NCBI GenBank assembly: GCA_937902395.1
Contig: CALGTV010000064.1
Location: 1-25,163 of the forward strand
Direction of reading: 5' to 3'
From: an uncultured Ruminococcus sp.
Lineage (GTDB): Bacteria; Bacillota; Clostridia; Oscillospirales; Ruminococcaceae
Length of the DNA stretch: 25,163 nt
Under the pieces are notes generated by a model that worked only from the letters and a program-made list of their open reading frames with translations, did not search any database and was not told the origin of the DNA. Shown here piece by piece: positions 6,864 to 13,253 of this stretch (position 1 is the stretch's first letter; the number at the start of each line of letters is the position of its first letter). Position numbers and translations under genes: made by a program.

Positions 6864-7683
6864 AAATATCAAAGCATTTAACGGAGTGTGTCAGCGCACC
6901 GAGAGAGATTATATTAACTCCCGTTTCAGCTACGGAACGGATATTTTCAGCGGTTACATTGCCCGACGCTTCAAGAAGTGCTCTGCCGTTTGTAATTTCA
7001 ACAGCCTGTTTCATTTCATCGCAGGACATATTATCCAGCATAATAATCTCAACCTTGTTGTCAAGAGCCTCTCTCAATTCGTCAAGAGTACGGACTTCAA
7101 CCTCAATTTTTACCGTATGTCCGATTTTTTCACGAAGTGCTGTCACTGCCGCTGTGATTCCGCCGTATGCGTCGATATGGTTGTCTTTCAGCATTGCCGC
7201 ATCTGAAAGATTATAGCGGTGATTCTTGCCGCCGCCTACTGTTACAGCATATTTCTGCAATGCACGAAGTCCGGGAAGTGTTTTTCTTGTATCGGTAACA
7301 GCCGCATTTGTGCCTGCTACAAGTTCAACACATTTATTTGTAGCTGTAGCGATTCCTGACATATGCTGTAAGATATTGAGAGCAGTTCTCTCGCCTTTGA
7401 GCATTGTGATAGTGCTTCCCTCCAATTCAGCAATAATATCGCCCTTGTTTACCTTTGTGCCGTCGGGGATAAGGATTTTAAAAGTCACATTCTCCCCTGC
7501 AAGCTCGAAAACTCGTTTTGCTATTTCAATTCCGCAGACAACTCCACTGTCCTTTGCTACGTAATACGCGGAGCTTTCATGCTCGGGAGGAATAAGGTTG
7601 TCCGCTGCGGCGTCGATATAATTTATATCCTCCATAAGGGCATTAGTAATTATATTGTCAATATAGCATTGTAAAAGCTTCAT
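6841..7683 (-). CDS. nadC: Quinolinate phosphoribosyltransferase (decarboxylating)
   Basis: A 280-aa cytoplasmic enzyme converting quinolinate and PRPP to nicotinate mononucleotide, CO2 and pyrophosphate in de novo NAD synthesis. Family motifs in order are GERTALNILQHMSGIAT, TRKTLPGLR, GGGKNHRYNLSDAAMLKDNH and IEVEVRTLDE, followed by the barrel end IIMLDNMS and ASGNV. Length is usual (about 275-300 aa). It starts at ATG 7683, 12 nt after nadB, and is certainly co-transcribed with it. The final codons read MKIKKK, identical to the end of the P-loop protein downstream, through the 25-bp repeat. No nadA (quinolinate synthase) is in the window. Confidence 0.95.
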   Translation of the reverse strand: MKLLQCYIDNIITNALMEDINYIDAAADNLIPPEHESSAYYVAKDSGVVCGIEIAKRVFELAGENVTFKILIPDGTKVNKGDIIAELEGSTITMLKGERTALNILQHMSGIATATNKCVELVAGTNAAVTDTRKTLPGLRALQKYAVTVGGGKNHRYNLSDAAMLKDNHIDAYGGITAAVTALREKIGHTVKIEVEVRTLDELREALDNKVEIIMLDNMSCDEMKQAVEITNGRALLEASGNVTAENIRSVAETGVNIISLGALTHSVKCFDISMKIKKK

Positions 7684-7695
7684 AATATTTCTCCT

Positions 7696-9153
7696 TTACT
7701 GTATAACCTCGTTCAGAATAATATACGCAACTGTAACAATTGACTTTGCAAGGACATAGTCAGCGTCAACCACGTATTTTCCGCTTAAAAGGTCATTGCG
7801 GATAGCCTCCACGCGCTTTATTCCCTCTGCGGCGGCTTCCTTGTCGGGAATTACAAAATAACTGTTCTGCATGATTTTTCTTGTTTCTGTGCGTATGCCG
7901 GCAGGAATATGAGGATTGCCGATATGTGCATCAAACTGCACTTCCTCAAAGCTTTCGGAAACTGTTTCAAGCTTGGAAACGATATGTTCTGCGGCTCTGC
8001 GTGAAAATACAAGAGCTTCAAGGAGGGAGTTGCTTGCAAGTCGGTTACTGCCGTGAACGCCTGTATGTGAGCACTCTCCGCATGCATAGAGATTGGGCAG
8101 AGTAGTCTCTGAGTTGCTGTCAACGTCAATTCCGCCCATAAGATAATGCTGGCATGGGAATATCGGCACAGGCTCTTTTGTAAGGTCATATCCCTGTTCC
8201 ATGAGATTCTTATATATCATTGGAAAACGTTTTTTCAGGAATTCGCTGTCCTTGTAGCTTATATCAAGGTAGAAATCAGTTGAGTTCTGTTTTCTTGATT
8301 CAAGGATTATGGAATGAGATACAACGTCACGAGGTGCAAGCTCCAGACGTTCATCATAATTATGCATAAAACGCTCTTTATGACAGTTGAGCAGATATGC
8401 GCCCTCGCCGCGTACAGCCTCAGAAATAAGGAAGCATTCACGGGTTGCGCGGTTGTTGAACGCTGTGGGGTGGAACTGCACATAACTGAGATTCTTTATC
8501 TTTGCGCCCATTTCATAGGCAAAAGTTATGCCGTCGCCTGTTGCAATGGCAGAATTTGTGGTGAACTGGTAAACTCGTCCGATACCGCCTGTTGCAAGTA
8601 TCATAAAGTGGCAATTTACCGTAGAATAATTATCATTTATATCTTTGAGAAGTGCGGAATAGCCTGTATAAGTCCGCCTTGTTTCGCACATAATCGTATT
8701 TTCCAGAATTGTAACATTAGGCAATTTGCAGACATTTTCAAGAAGTGCTGTAGTTATCTCCTTGCCTGTAGAATCTGCCTTATGGAAAATGCGGTGGTGG
8801 CTGTGACCTCCTTCAAGGGTACGGTGATATGTACCGTCAGGGTTTTTATCAAAGTTTACACCAAGCTCAATGATACGTTCAATATCCTGTGCGGCTTCGC
8901 TGACAAGAGTATGAACTGCATCCACGTTATTCTTGAAGCTTCCTGCAACGAGAGTATCGTTCTGGTGATACTGGATATTATCGGTTTTAGAGTTGTAAAC
9001 ACCTGCGATTCCGCCCTGTGCAAGCATGGAATTGCAAAGTGACAAATCCTTTTTGCACAAAATCAGGATATTAAGATTCTGCGGAAGATTCAATGCGGCG
9101 TAAAGTCCCGCAACTCCGCAGCCTGCTATAATTACATCATAATTTACAGACAT
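7696..9153 (-). CDS. nadB: L-aspartate oxidase
   Basis: A 485-aa FAD-dependent L-aspartate oxidase, which makes iminoaspartate for NadA in NAD synthesis. It shows the FAD dinucleotide fold VIIAGCGVAGLYAAL at the N terminus, AQGGIAG, HHRIFHKADSTG, VQFHPTAF, the active-site region RGEGAYLLN and APRDVVSHSI, and the closing GECSHTGVHGSNRLASNSL. The open frame reaches TTG at 9189, but the ATG at 9153 has AAGGAAGTG directly upstream and gives the normal start MSVNYD. The C-terminal helical domain is somewhat short compared with B. subtilis NadB (about 530 aa) but appears intact. A near-consensus promoter lies at 9211-9239. nadC follows by 12 nt. Confidence 0.94.
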   Translation of the reverse strand: MSVNYDVIIAGCGVAGLYAALNLPQNLNILILCKKDLSLCNSMLAQGGIAGVYNSKTDNIQYHQNDTLVAGSFKNNVDAVHTLVSEAAQDIERIIELGVNFDKNPDGTYHRTLEGGHSHHRIFHKADSTGKEITTALLENVCKLPNVTILENTIMCETRRTYTGYSALLKDINDNYSTVNCHFMILATGGIGRVYQFTTNSAIATGDGITFAYEMGAKIKNLSYVQFHPTAFNNRATRECFLISEAVRGEGAYLLNCHKERFMHNYDERLELAPRDVVSHSIILESRKQNSTDFYLDISYKDSEFLKKRFPMIYKNLMEQGYDLTKEPVPIFPCQHYLMGGIDVDSNSETTLPNLYACGECSHTGVHGSNRLASNSLLEALVFSRRAAEHIVSKLETVSESFEEVQFDAHIGNPHIPAGIRTETRKIMQNSYFVIPDKEAAAEGIKRVEAIRNDLLSGKYVVDADYVLAKSIVTVAYIILNEVIQ

Positions 9154-9210
9154 ATCTGACACTTCCTTACATGATTTTGGAATAATCAAACCACATATGC
9201 GGTATAACTT

Positions 9211-9239
9211 ATTTTACCATATTACAACGGATTTTGCAA
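9211..9239 (-). promoter_or_regulatory. Sigma-A promoter of nadBC
   Basis: On the minus strand TTGCAA (9234-9239) and TAAAAT (9211-9216) are spaced by 17 nt. Just downstream in the leader (9191-9202) is CCACATATGCGG, a 12-bp palindrome with one mismatched pair, a possible operator for a NAD regulator. The operator idea is speculative. Confidence 0.7.
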
Positions 9240-9309
9240 GAGAAAAAGAGAAATTTTGAATTTTGTTTCCGAAATCGCATTGAAAATAACGACTTTTTCT
9301 ACAGACTGA

Positions 9310-9338
9310 GGGGACGCTCTGCAAGAGAGAGCGTCCCC
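9310..9338. terminator. Strong 11-bp hairpin between ABC-F gene and nadB
   Basis: GGGGACGCTCT (9310-9320) pairs perfectly with AGAGCGTCCCC (9328-9338) around GCAAGAG. CTTAAAAATT follows on the plus strand and no U-tract follows on the minus strand, so it is an incomplete terminator for the minus-strand ABC-F gene. Its arms resemble the hairpin at 5136-5164 (shared GGACGCTC). The remainder of 9240-9409 shows no gene. Confidence 0.45.
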
Positions 9339-9409
9339 CTTAAAAATTATCTTATTGTAGCTTTTTCGAAAGACTGAACACCGCACAAGCTCTGTGTGAT
9401 GTTGCCTAA

Positions 9410-9567
9410 TACTAATCCCTGAAACAACAGTAGACAAATCTAATGGCAAAAATGCCGTATGTCATCGTTGGACTTCCTCACCATACGACAGTATGCTTTC
9501 GTCGTCCGCCTTGACATACTGCATTTTTGCTCATCATCTTTGTCTACTAACATTTTAGGGATTAGTA
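9410..9567 (+). mobile_element. 158-bp palindromic MITE-like element, copy B
   Basis: Ends TACTAATCCCT and AGGGATTAGTA, flanked by TAA at 9407-9409 and 9568-9570. It is the same family as copy A, in opposite orientation. The terminal C-G pair of copy A is T-A here at both ends, so the inverted ends have changed together. Its right end overlaps the 3' end of the ABC-F gene and provides that gene's stop codon at 9555-9557. Confidence 0.87.
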
Positions 9568-11054
9568 TAAATTTCATGATACCGCGCGTTTACCGCCTCA
9601 CAAAAAGTCCTGTCGTGTTCAACGATAAGCATAGAGGGTTTACAGCTGATTATCAATTCTTCAAGCTGTTTTCGTGAATATACATCAAGATAATTCAGCG
9701 GTTCGTCCCAGATGTACAGATGAGCAGGGGTACAAAGACTTGCGGCAATCAAAACTTTTTTCTTTTGCCCATCGCTGAAATCAGCAATATCTTTTTCAAA
9801 CTGCTCCCTTGAAAAATCAAGTTTGCGGAGAATGGCTTTAAACAGGCTTTCATCGAATCCGTTAGCTGTCGCATAGTCGGAGAGATTTCCTGAAAGATGT
9901 GAAAAATCCTGTGAAATACGCGATATTTTCAGCTGACGGTTCATCGTTATCTCGCCTGTGTGAGAGACATTCTCGCCGCAGATAAGCTTGATTATACTTG
10001 TTTTTCCGCATCCGTTTTTCCCCGAAAGTGCAAGAATTTCTCCCTCGCTTATGTCAAAGGAAACATTATTACAAATCACATTTTCATCATAACTGACAGA
10101 TAAGTTTCTAACACTCAACAGCCTTGTACTGTGGAATTTCATTACAGGCAGTTTCAACACAGCCGTTTTCTCAATATTTTTCAAAAGTCCTGATTTTTTC
10201 TCAATATCCGCTTCGATTCTGTTTTCCATAGACTTTGAGCGATTCATAAGTTTTTTTGATTTTCTCGCAACAGAACAGCGTCTTGATATGGATTTTTCAG
10301 TTTTTGTCGGGTCAAATCCAATTTTTGTACTTTCAATGCGGTCGGAGTGTTCAGCGGCGCGGCGTGCAGCGGCTTCAAGGTTTTTTATTTCCTTTTTCAG
10401 CCTGTCATTCTGAACGGCTTCAAAGTTGTCCCTTGCCGCTTTATTTCTCTCCCACGAGGAATAATTCCCCTGTTCGATTTCAATATTAGTCCTGTTGATT
10501 GAAAGCACATGGTCTATACATTCATCAAGTACAGCGCGGTCATGGGATATAAGTATAAATCCTTTTTTCCGCTTCAGATAGCGGCTTACGATTTCTCTGC
10601 CTTTTCGGTCAAGATGATTTGTAGGCTCGTCTATCAGTAAAAAGCAGTTTTCACGGAGAAACAGCATAGCAAGCATCACCTTTGTTCTTTCGCCTCCCGA
10701 AAGTGTTATAAATGGGCGATATAGCACATCATCGCTTACTTCGAGGAGAGAAAGCTCCCTTACAAGTTCCCAGTTTTCAGCGTTTGGGCATATTTCTTCC
10801 GCAAGAAATACAACAAGGGAATTTTCATCGGCAACATGAAAGGGGAAATATTCGAAATCCACGCTTGAAATAATTTTTCCGCTGTATTCCTGTTCCCCCA
10901 TAAGAAGCTTCATAAAGGTAGTTTTTCCTCTGCCGTTTCGCCCTGTGAATCCAAGTTTCCAGTCCGTGTCAATACGGAAACTTACATTTTCAAAGATATT
11001 ATCAGCACTTCCGTCATAGCCGAAAGTGAGATTTTCTACACTTATTACAGACAT
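9555..11054 (-). CDS. ABC-F ribosomal protection protein, Lsa/CplR type
   Basis: A 499-aa ABC-F protein with two nucleotide-binding domains and no membrane segment. Such proteins bind the ribosomal E site and displace antibiotics from the peptidyl transferase centre. The N terminus MSVISVENLTFGYDGS and GFTGRNGRGKTTF closely resemble Lsa-type members, for which lincosamide, streptogramin A and pleuromutilin resistance is known. Here that is a prediction. Domain 1 has GRNGRGKTT, LSGGERTK and FLLIDEPTNHLD. A basic inter-domain arm follows (KKLMNRSKSMENRIE). Domain 2 has GKNGCGKTS, the degenerate signature FSDGQ and IWDEPLNYLD. The open frame runs upstream to 11156 through the attenuator, but ATG 11054 with GGAGG is the start. 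The last residues (YTNP) and the stop codon are contributed by or overlap the palindromic element. A leader with attenuation features precedes it. Confidence 0.9.
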   Translation of the reverse strand: MSVISVENLTFGYDGSADNIFENVSFRIDTDWKLGFTGRNGRGKTTFMKLLMGEQEYSGKIISSVDFEYFPFHVADENSLVVFLAEEICPNAENWELVRELSLLEVSDDVLYRPFITLSGGERTKVMLAMLFLRENCFLLIDEPTNHLDRKGREIVSRYLKRKKGFILISHDRAVLDECIDHVLSINRTNIEIEQGNYSSWERNKAARDNFEAVQNDRLKKEIKNLEAAARRAAEHSDRIESTKIGFDPTKTEKSISRRCSVARKSKKLMNRSKSMENRIEADIEKKSGLLKNIEKTAVLKLPVMKFHSTRLLSVRNLSVSYDENVICNNVSFDISEGEILALSGKNGCGKTSIIKLICGENVSHTGEITMNRQLKISRISQDFSHLSGNLSDYATANGFDESLFKAILRKLDFSREQFEKDIADFSDGQKKKVLIAASLCTPAHLYIWDEPLNYLDVYSRKQLEELIISCKPSMLIVEHDRTFCEAVNARYHEIYTNP

Positions 11055-11073
11055 AATACAATACCTCCGATAA

Positions 11074-11104
11074 TATAAAAATAGCCGCAGGATATACTGC
11101 GGCT
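11074..11104 (-). terminator. Intrinsic terminator (attenuator) in the ABC-F leader
   Basis: On the minus strand AGCCGCAG and CTGCGGCT form a perfect 8-bp stem around TATATC, followed by ATTTTTAT. It ends about 20 nt before the ABC-F start codon, downstream of the promoter at 11311-11339, so it can only work as a conditional terminator of that gene. Its 3' arm begins TCCTGC, which is complementary to GCAGGA upstream in the leader (11192-11197). Confidence 0.85.
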
Positions 11105-11188
11105 CATAATTTATACGTCGGAAGTACCCAAAGACAGCAGAATATGGCTGTCCCAAGTAATGACTGTATTATATGAAAAGACCGTAAT

Positions 11189-11228
11189 ATTTCCTGCAGG
11201 GCACAACAAAACAGACGGTATTGCCGTC
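11189..11228 (-). promoter_or_regulatory. Switch segment and hairpin of the ABC-F leader
   Basis: GACGG-CAATA-CCGTC forms a small hairpin (11214-11228). Then GCAGGAAAT (11189-11197) is complementary over 9 bp to ATTTCCTGC in the leader-peptide codons (11263-11271), and over 8 of 9 positions to ATATCCTGC in the terminator loop and 3' arm. The two pairings are mutually exclusive, as expected for an anti-antiterminator/antiterminator switch. A further hairpin GACAGC/GCTGTC lies at 11133-11152. Confidence 0.65.
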
Positions 11229-11259
11229 ATTGTTTATATGTTGTTTGCCCGATTAATTA

Positions 11260-11280
11260 TTAGCAGGAAATTTTACGCAT
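11260..11280 (-). CDS. Leader peptide MRKISC of the ABC-F gene
   Basis: ATG CGT AAA ATT TCC TGC TAA, preceded by GAGGTGG (11285-11291), begins about 25 nt after the predicted transcription start. Its last codons are the ones that pair with 11189-11197. A ribosome stalled here by an antibiotic would release that segment to disrupt the terminator. Short arginine/lysine-containing leader peptides are known in front of ABC-F and macrolide-resistance genes. The assignment is inferred from position, ribosome binding site and pairing. Confidence 0.7.
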   Translation of the reverse strand: MRKISC

Positions 11281-11310
11281 CTTTCCACCTCAATTCTTAT
11301 AATATGTTTC

Positions 11311-11339
11311 ATTCTATCACATATTTCAAGAAATGTCAA
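11311..11339 (-). promoter_or_regulatory. Sigma-A promoter of the ABC-F leader
   Basis: TTGACA (11334-11339) and TAGAAT (11311-11316) on the minus strand are spaced by exactly 17 nt. The transcript would start near 11304, giving a leader of about 250 nt before the ABC-F ATG. Confidence 0.85.
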
Positions 11340-11434
11340 GGCTTAATGAAAGAATTTCACGCAAATCAAATTTTTTATTTTTGTTCTGTAAGGGGCGATG
11401 CTTACATCGTATAACGTAGAACAGCCAATTCGTA

Positions 11435-11554
11435 GGGGCTGTAAAAAAACTCCTAAAAAGTACTAAAAATTTAAAAATGGCACATCAAAAACTGCGAAAT
11501 TGCGTAGTTTTGATGTGCCTATTTTTTACCATGAGAGACTTTTTTTACAGCGCC
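11435..11554. mobile_element. 120-bp MITE-like element with TA flanks
   Basis: Ends GGGGCTGTAAAAAAACTC and, inverted, GGCGCTGTAAAAAAAGTC (16 of 18 identical), flanked by TA at 11433-11434 and 11555-11556. Inside, GGCACATCAAAA (from 11479) and TTTTGATGTGCC (to 11519) form a long hairpin that continues with ACTGCG/TGCGTAG. No open frame is present. TA flanks suggest mobilisation by an IS630/Tc1-mariner type transposase, which is inference. It is unrelated in sequence to the 158-bp family. Confidence 0.7.
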
Positions 11555-11581
11555 TATACAAAATTACGGTTATATAGTTAA

Positions 11582-12172
11582 TTAACTGCTGAAAATTATC
11601 GGTCTTAACTGTATTCCTTGCAATGCCGCTGAAACTGCTTCGGGAATCAGCTCAAATCGCGCCACTAATGAGGCTGGTTTTTTTATAATATCATCCTGTA
11701 ACATCGGCACAAAATAGTAATTCTTCCTGTTGAAAAGCTCACCAATATTCTTTGCTGATGCAAGCAGTGAATCGTTGGACGCTATTGCAAGAATTACAGG
11801 CTTTCCGCTTCGCAGGTGGGATTTTACCGCCATTGTCACAGCTGTATCCGTAATGCCGTTCGCAAGCTTTGCCGCTGTGTTAGATGTACATGGCGCTACT
11901 ACAAGTATATCAGTCATATTCTTAGGTCCGATTGGCTCCGCCTCTGTAATCGACGATATAGGAGATTTGCCGCATATTTTCTTTAATCTCTCCGAGTTTT
12001 CAACATTTGAGCCGAAACGTGTTGAAAACTCAGCCACATTTTCAGATATGATAGGTACAAGCTCCGACCCTCGCTCTGCAAGTATTTCTGCCTGTCTGAA
12101 ACAGCGTTCAAATGAACAGAATGAGCCTGTCATGGCATAGCCGATACGTAATCCCTTGAATTCTTCACTCAT
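11582..12172 (-). CDS. dpaB: Dipicolinate synthase subunit B
   Basis: A 196-aa flavoprotein-family subunit (SpoVFB in B. subtilis, about 200 aa), which with DpaA makes dipicolinic acid, the calcium-chelating spore-core compound, from a lysine-pathway intermediate in the mother cell. Typical features are the N-terminal RIGYAMTGSFCSFERC nucleotide-binding segment, ADILVVAPCTSNTAAKLANGITDTAVTMA-like core (here from DILVVAPC to TDTAV), and the KPVILAIASNDSL strand. It starts 3 nt after the dpaA stop with GAGAGGAG upstream, so the two are co-translated. Its 3' side leads into the 120-bp element. I see no own terminator other than that element's hairpin. Confidence 0.92.
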   Translation of the reverse strand: MSEEFKGLRIGYAMTGSFCSFERCFRQAEILAERGSELVPIISENVAEFSTRFGSNVENSERLKKICGKSPISSITEAEPIGPKNMTDILVVAPCTSNTAAKLANGITDTAVTMAVKSHLRSGKPVILAIASNDSLLASAKNIGELFNRKNYYFVPMLQDDIIKKPASLVARFELIPEAVSAALQGIQLRPIIFSS

Positions 12173-12175
12173 ATA

Positions 12176-13021
12176 TTATCTCCTCTCATCAATCGTTCTT
12201 ACTATTACTTCGCCTACTGCTCTGCCTGCCGTAACCGGAGCCGTTTTTCCAGGCAGACCGCTTGCCATTATAACCTGCCTGCCGATTTTTGCCGCAGATT
12301 CCATATCAATGCCGAATGGACGGGAAGCAAGCTCTATAAACAGCGTATCTTCGGGAAATTCCGATAAAATCTTCTCGGTGAAAACCAGATTCGGAACAGT
12401 GTTGTATACAAGGCGGTATTTACCCTCAATGTCCTTTGTGCATATCGATTTTATACCAAGCATTTCAGCCTTTGCCGCGCCTCTGCCGTTGCGTACTGCC
12501 ACAGTAATATCCGCACCAAAGCCTTTGAGAATGTGCGCAAGTGCTGTGCCGATTCTGCCCAATCCCACAATGAGAACCGACGTTCCGTTAAGAGTTACAG
12601 GCAGATTTTCAAGTCCCAGCATTACAGCGCCCTCGGCGGTTGGTATGGCATTACGCAGGGCAAGCTCCTCGCTTTCCATATAGGCAATTACCTCGTGGGA
12701 CGGAAAAAATTCTGATACCTTTCCGCTGTTCATGCCTGTGAATATAACTGCATTTTCCGACATCAAAGGCGCTATATCCCTTGCATTGACCGTCTGCGAA
12801 AACAGCGGTGTTGAAATCTCCCCTGATTCATCGGGAGGCAGTATGGGGAGGACAGCGTAATCAGCCTTTCCTCTCATTGCCGATACGGGCATAACAGTGG
12901 AATTATCACTGAAATACTTTTCATCAAAGCCGGTGTAAAAGACATTGAAATTCTCCGTCAGCCGCTGTGCGCAATATATCTGCCGCAGGTCTCCCCCTGC
13001 AATAAGTAAATTTTTTGTCAT
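12176..13021 (-). CDS. dpaA: Dipicolinate synthase subunit A
   Basis: A 281-aa NAD(P)-binding subunit (SpoVFA, about 297 aa in B. subtilis) that reduces the heterocyclic precursor to dipicolinate with DpaB. The N terminus MTKNLLIAGGDLRQIYCAQ is characteristic. A Rossmann motif, VLIVGLGRIGTALAHILKGF, lies in the second half, followed by ITVAVRNGRG. The closing section has IELASRPFGID and ASGLPGKTAPVTAG. The open frame extends to 13162, but ATG 13021 with AAGGAG is the family start. A sigma-K-like promoter lies about 80 nt upstream, and the sugar-transport operon diverges from the same intergenic region. Presence of the pair indicates a sporulating lineage. Some Clostridia use EtfA instead, so this genome has the Bacillus-type route. 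Confidence 0.93.
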   Translation of the reverse strand: MTKNLLIAGGDLRQIYCAQRLTENFNVFYTGFDEKYFSDNSTVMPVSAMRGKADYAVLPILPPDESGEISTPLFSQTVNARDIAPLMSENAVIFTGMNSGKVSEFFPSHEVIAYMESEELALRNAIPTAEGAVMLGLENLPVTLNGTSVLIVGLGRIGTALAHILKGFGADITVAVRNGRGAAKAEMLGIKSICTKDIEGKYRLVYNTVPNLVFTEKILSEFPEDTLFIELASRPFGIDMESAAKIGRQVIMASGLPGKTAPVTAGRAVGEVIVRTIDERR

Positions 13022-13101
13022 AATAAACTCCTTAAATGGGATTCTCTGAAAACCGGAACACGAGGTATTAGAGGTTCCCAAAAGAAAAATTTCTTTCTGA
13101 T

Positions 13102-13130
13102 TATTATATGGGATTTCTGGGAATTGGGTG
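13102..13130 (-). promoter_or_regulatory. Sigma-K-like promoter of dpaAB
   Basis: On the minus strand CACC (13127-13130), 16 nt, then CATATAATA (13102-13110). This matches the sigma-K pattern AC with 16 nt to CATAnnnTA at every defined position. The -10 also contains TATAAT, but no TTGACA-like hexamer stands 17 nt upstream, so a sigma-A reading is weaker. B. subtilis spoVF is transcribed by sigma-K, which supports the call. Confidence 0.6.
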
Positions 13131-13167
13131 ACATCTGACTTCTTACCTCTTATCTCTAACATCTAAC

Positions 13168-13196
13168 TTGACAAAAAGCTGAATTTTTGCTATAAT
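13168..13196 (+). promoter_or_regulatory. Consensus sigma-A promoter of the carbohydrate transport operon
   Basis: TTGACA (13168-13173), 17 nt, TATAAT (13191-13196): both hexamers and the spacing are perfect consensus. The start site would be near 13203 and the first ATG is 13254 after AAGGAG. No obvious repressor palindrome overlaps it. A perfect promoter usually implies negative control or high constitutive expression. Confidence 0.88.
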
Positions 13197-13253
13197 ATAT
13201 TGTGTACAATTATGCAGTTTTGCCATGAAATCCGCTGAAAAAGGAGTGAGCTT

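Noticed and set aside
8314..9042. 242-aa plus-strand open frame
   Set aside because: It is antisense to nadB. Its cysteine-rich composition reflects the reverse reading of NadB codons.
9222..9449. Minus-strand open frame starting MPLDLSTVVSG, also seen at 24865-25149
   Set aside because: The shared start comes from the palindromic element. The remainder is unrelated antisense or intergenic sequence, and there is no ribosome binding site.
5196..9567. Composite transposon bounded by the inverted copies A and B
   Set aside because: The two copies are in opposite orientation, but each complete copy has its own TAA flanks, and no transposase or common outer duplication is visible. Independent insertions explain this better.
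11055..11156. N-terminal extension of the ABC-F open frame
   Set aside because: It runs through the attenuator hairpin. The ATG at 11054 with GGAGG matches the family start.
13022..13162. N-terminal extension of dpaA
   Set aside because: Family proteins start at MTKNLLIAGGD, and the extension overlaps the proposed sigma-K promoter and untranslated leader.
13131..13170. Repetitive TCTAAC/TCTTAC pyrimidine stretch considered as a tandem repeat or regulator site
   Set aside because: The period is irregular and the match is too degenerate to define a unit.
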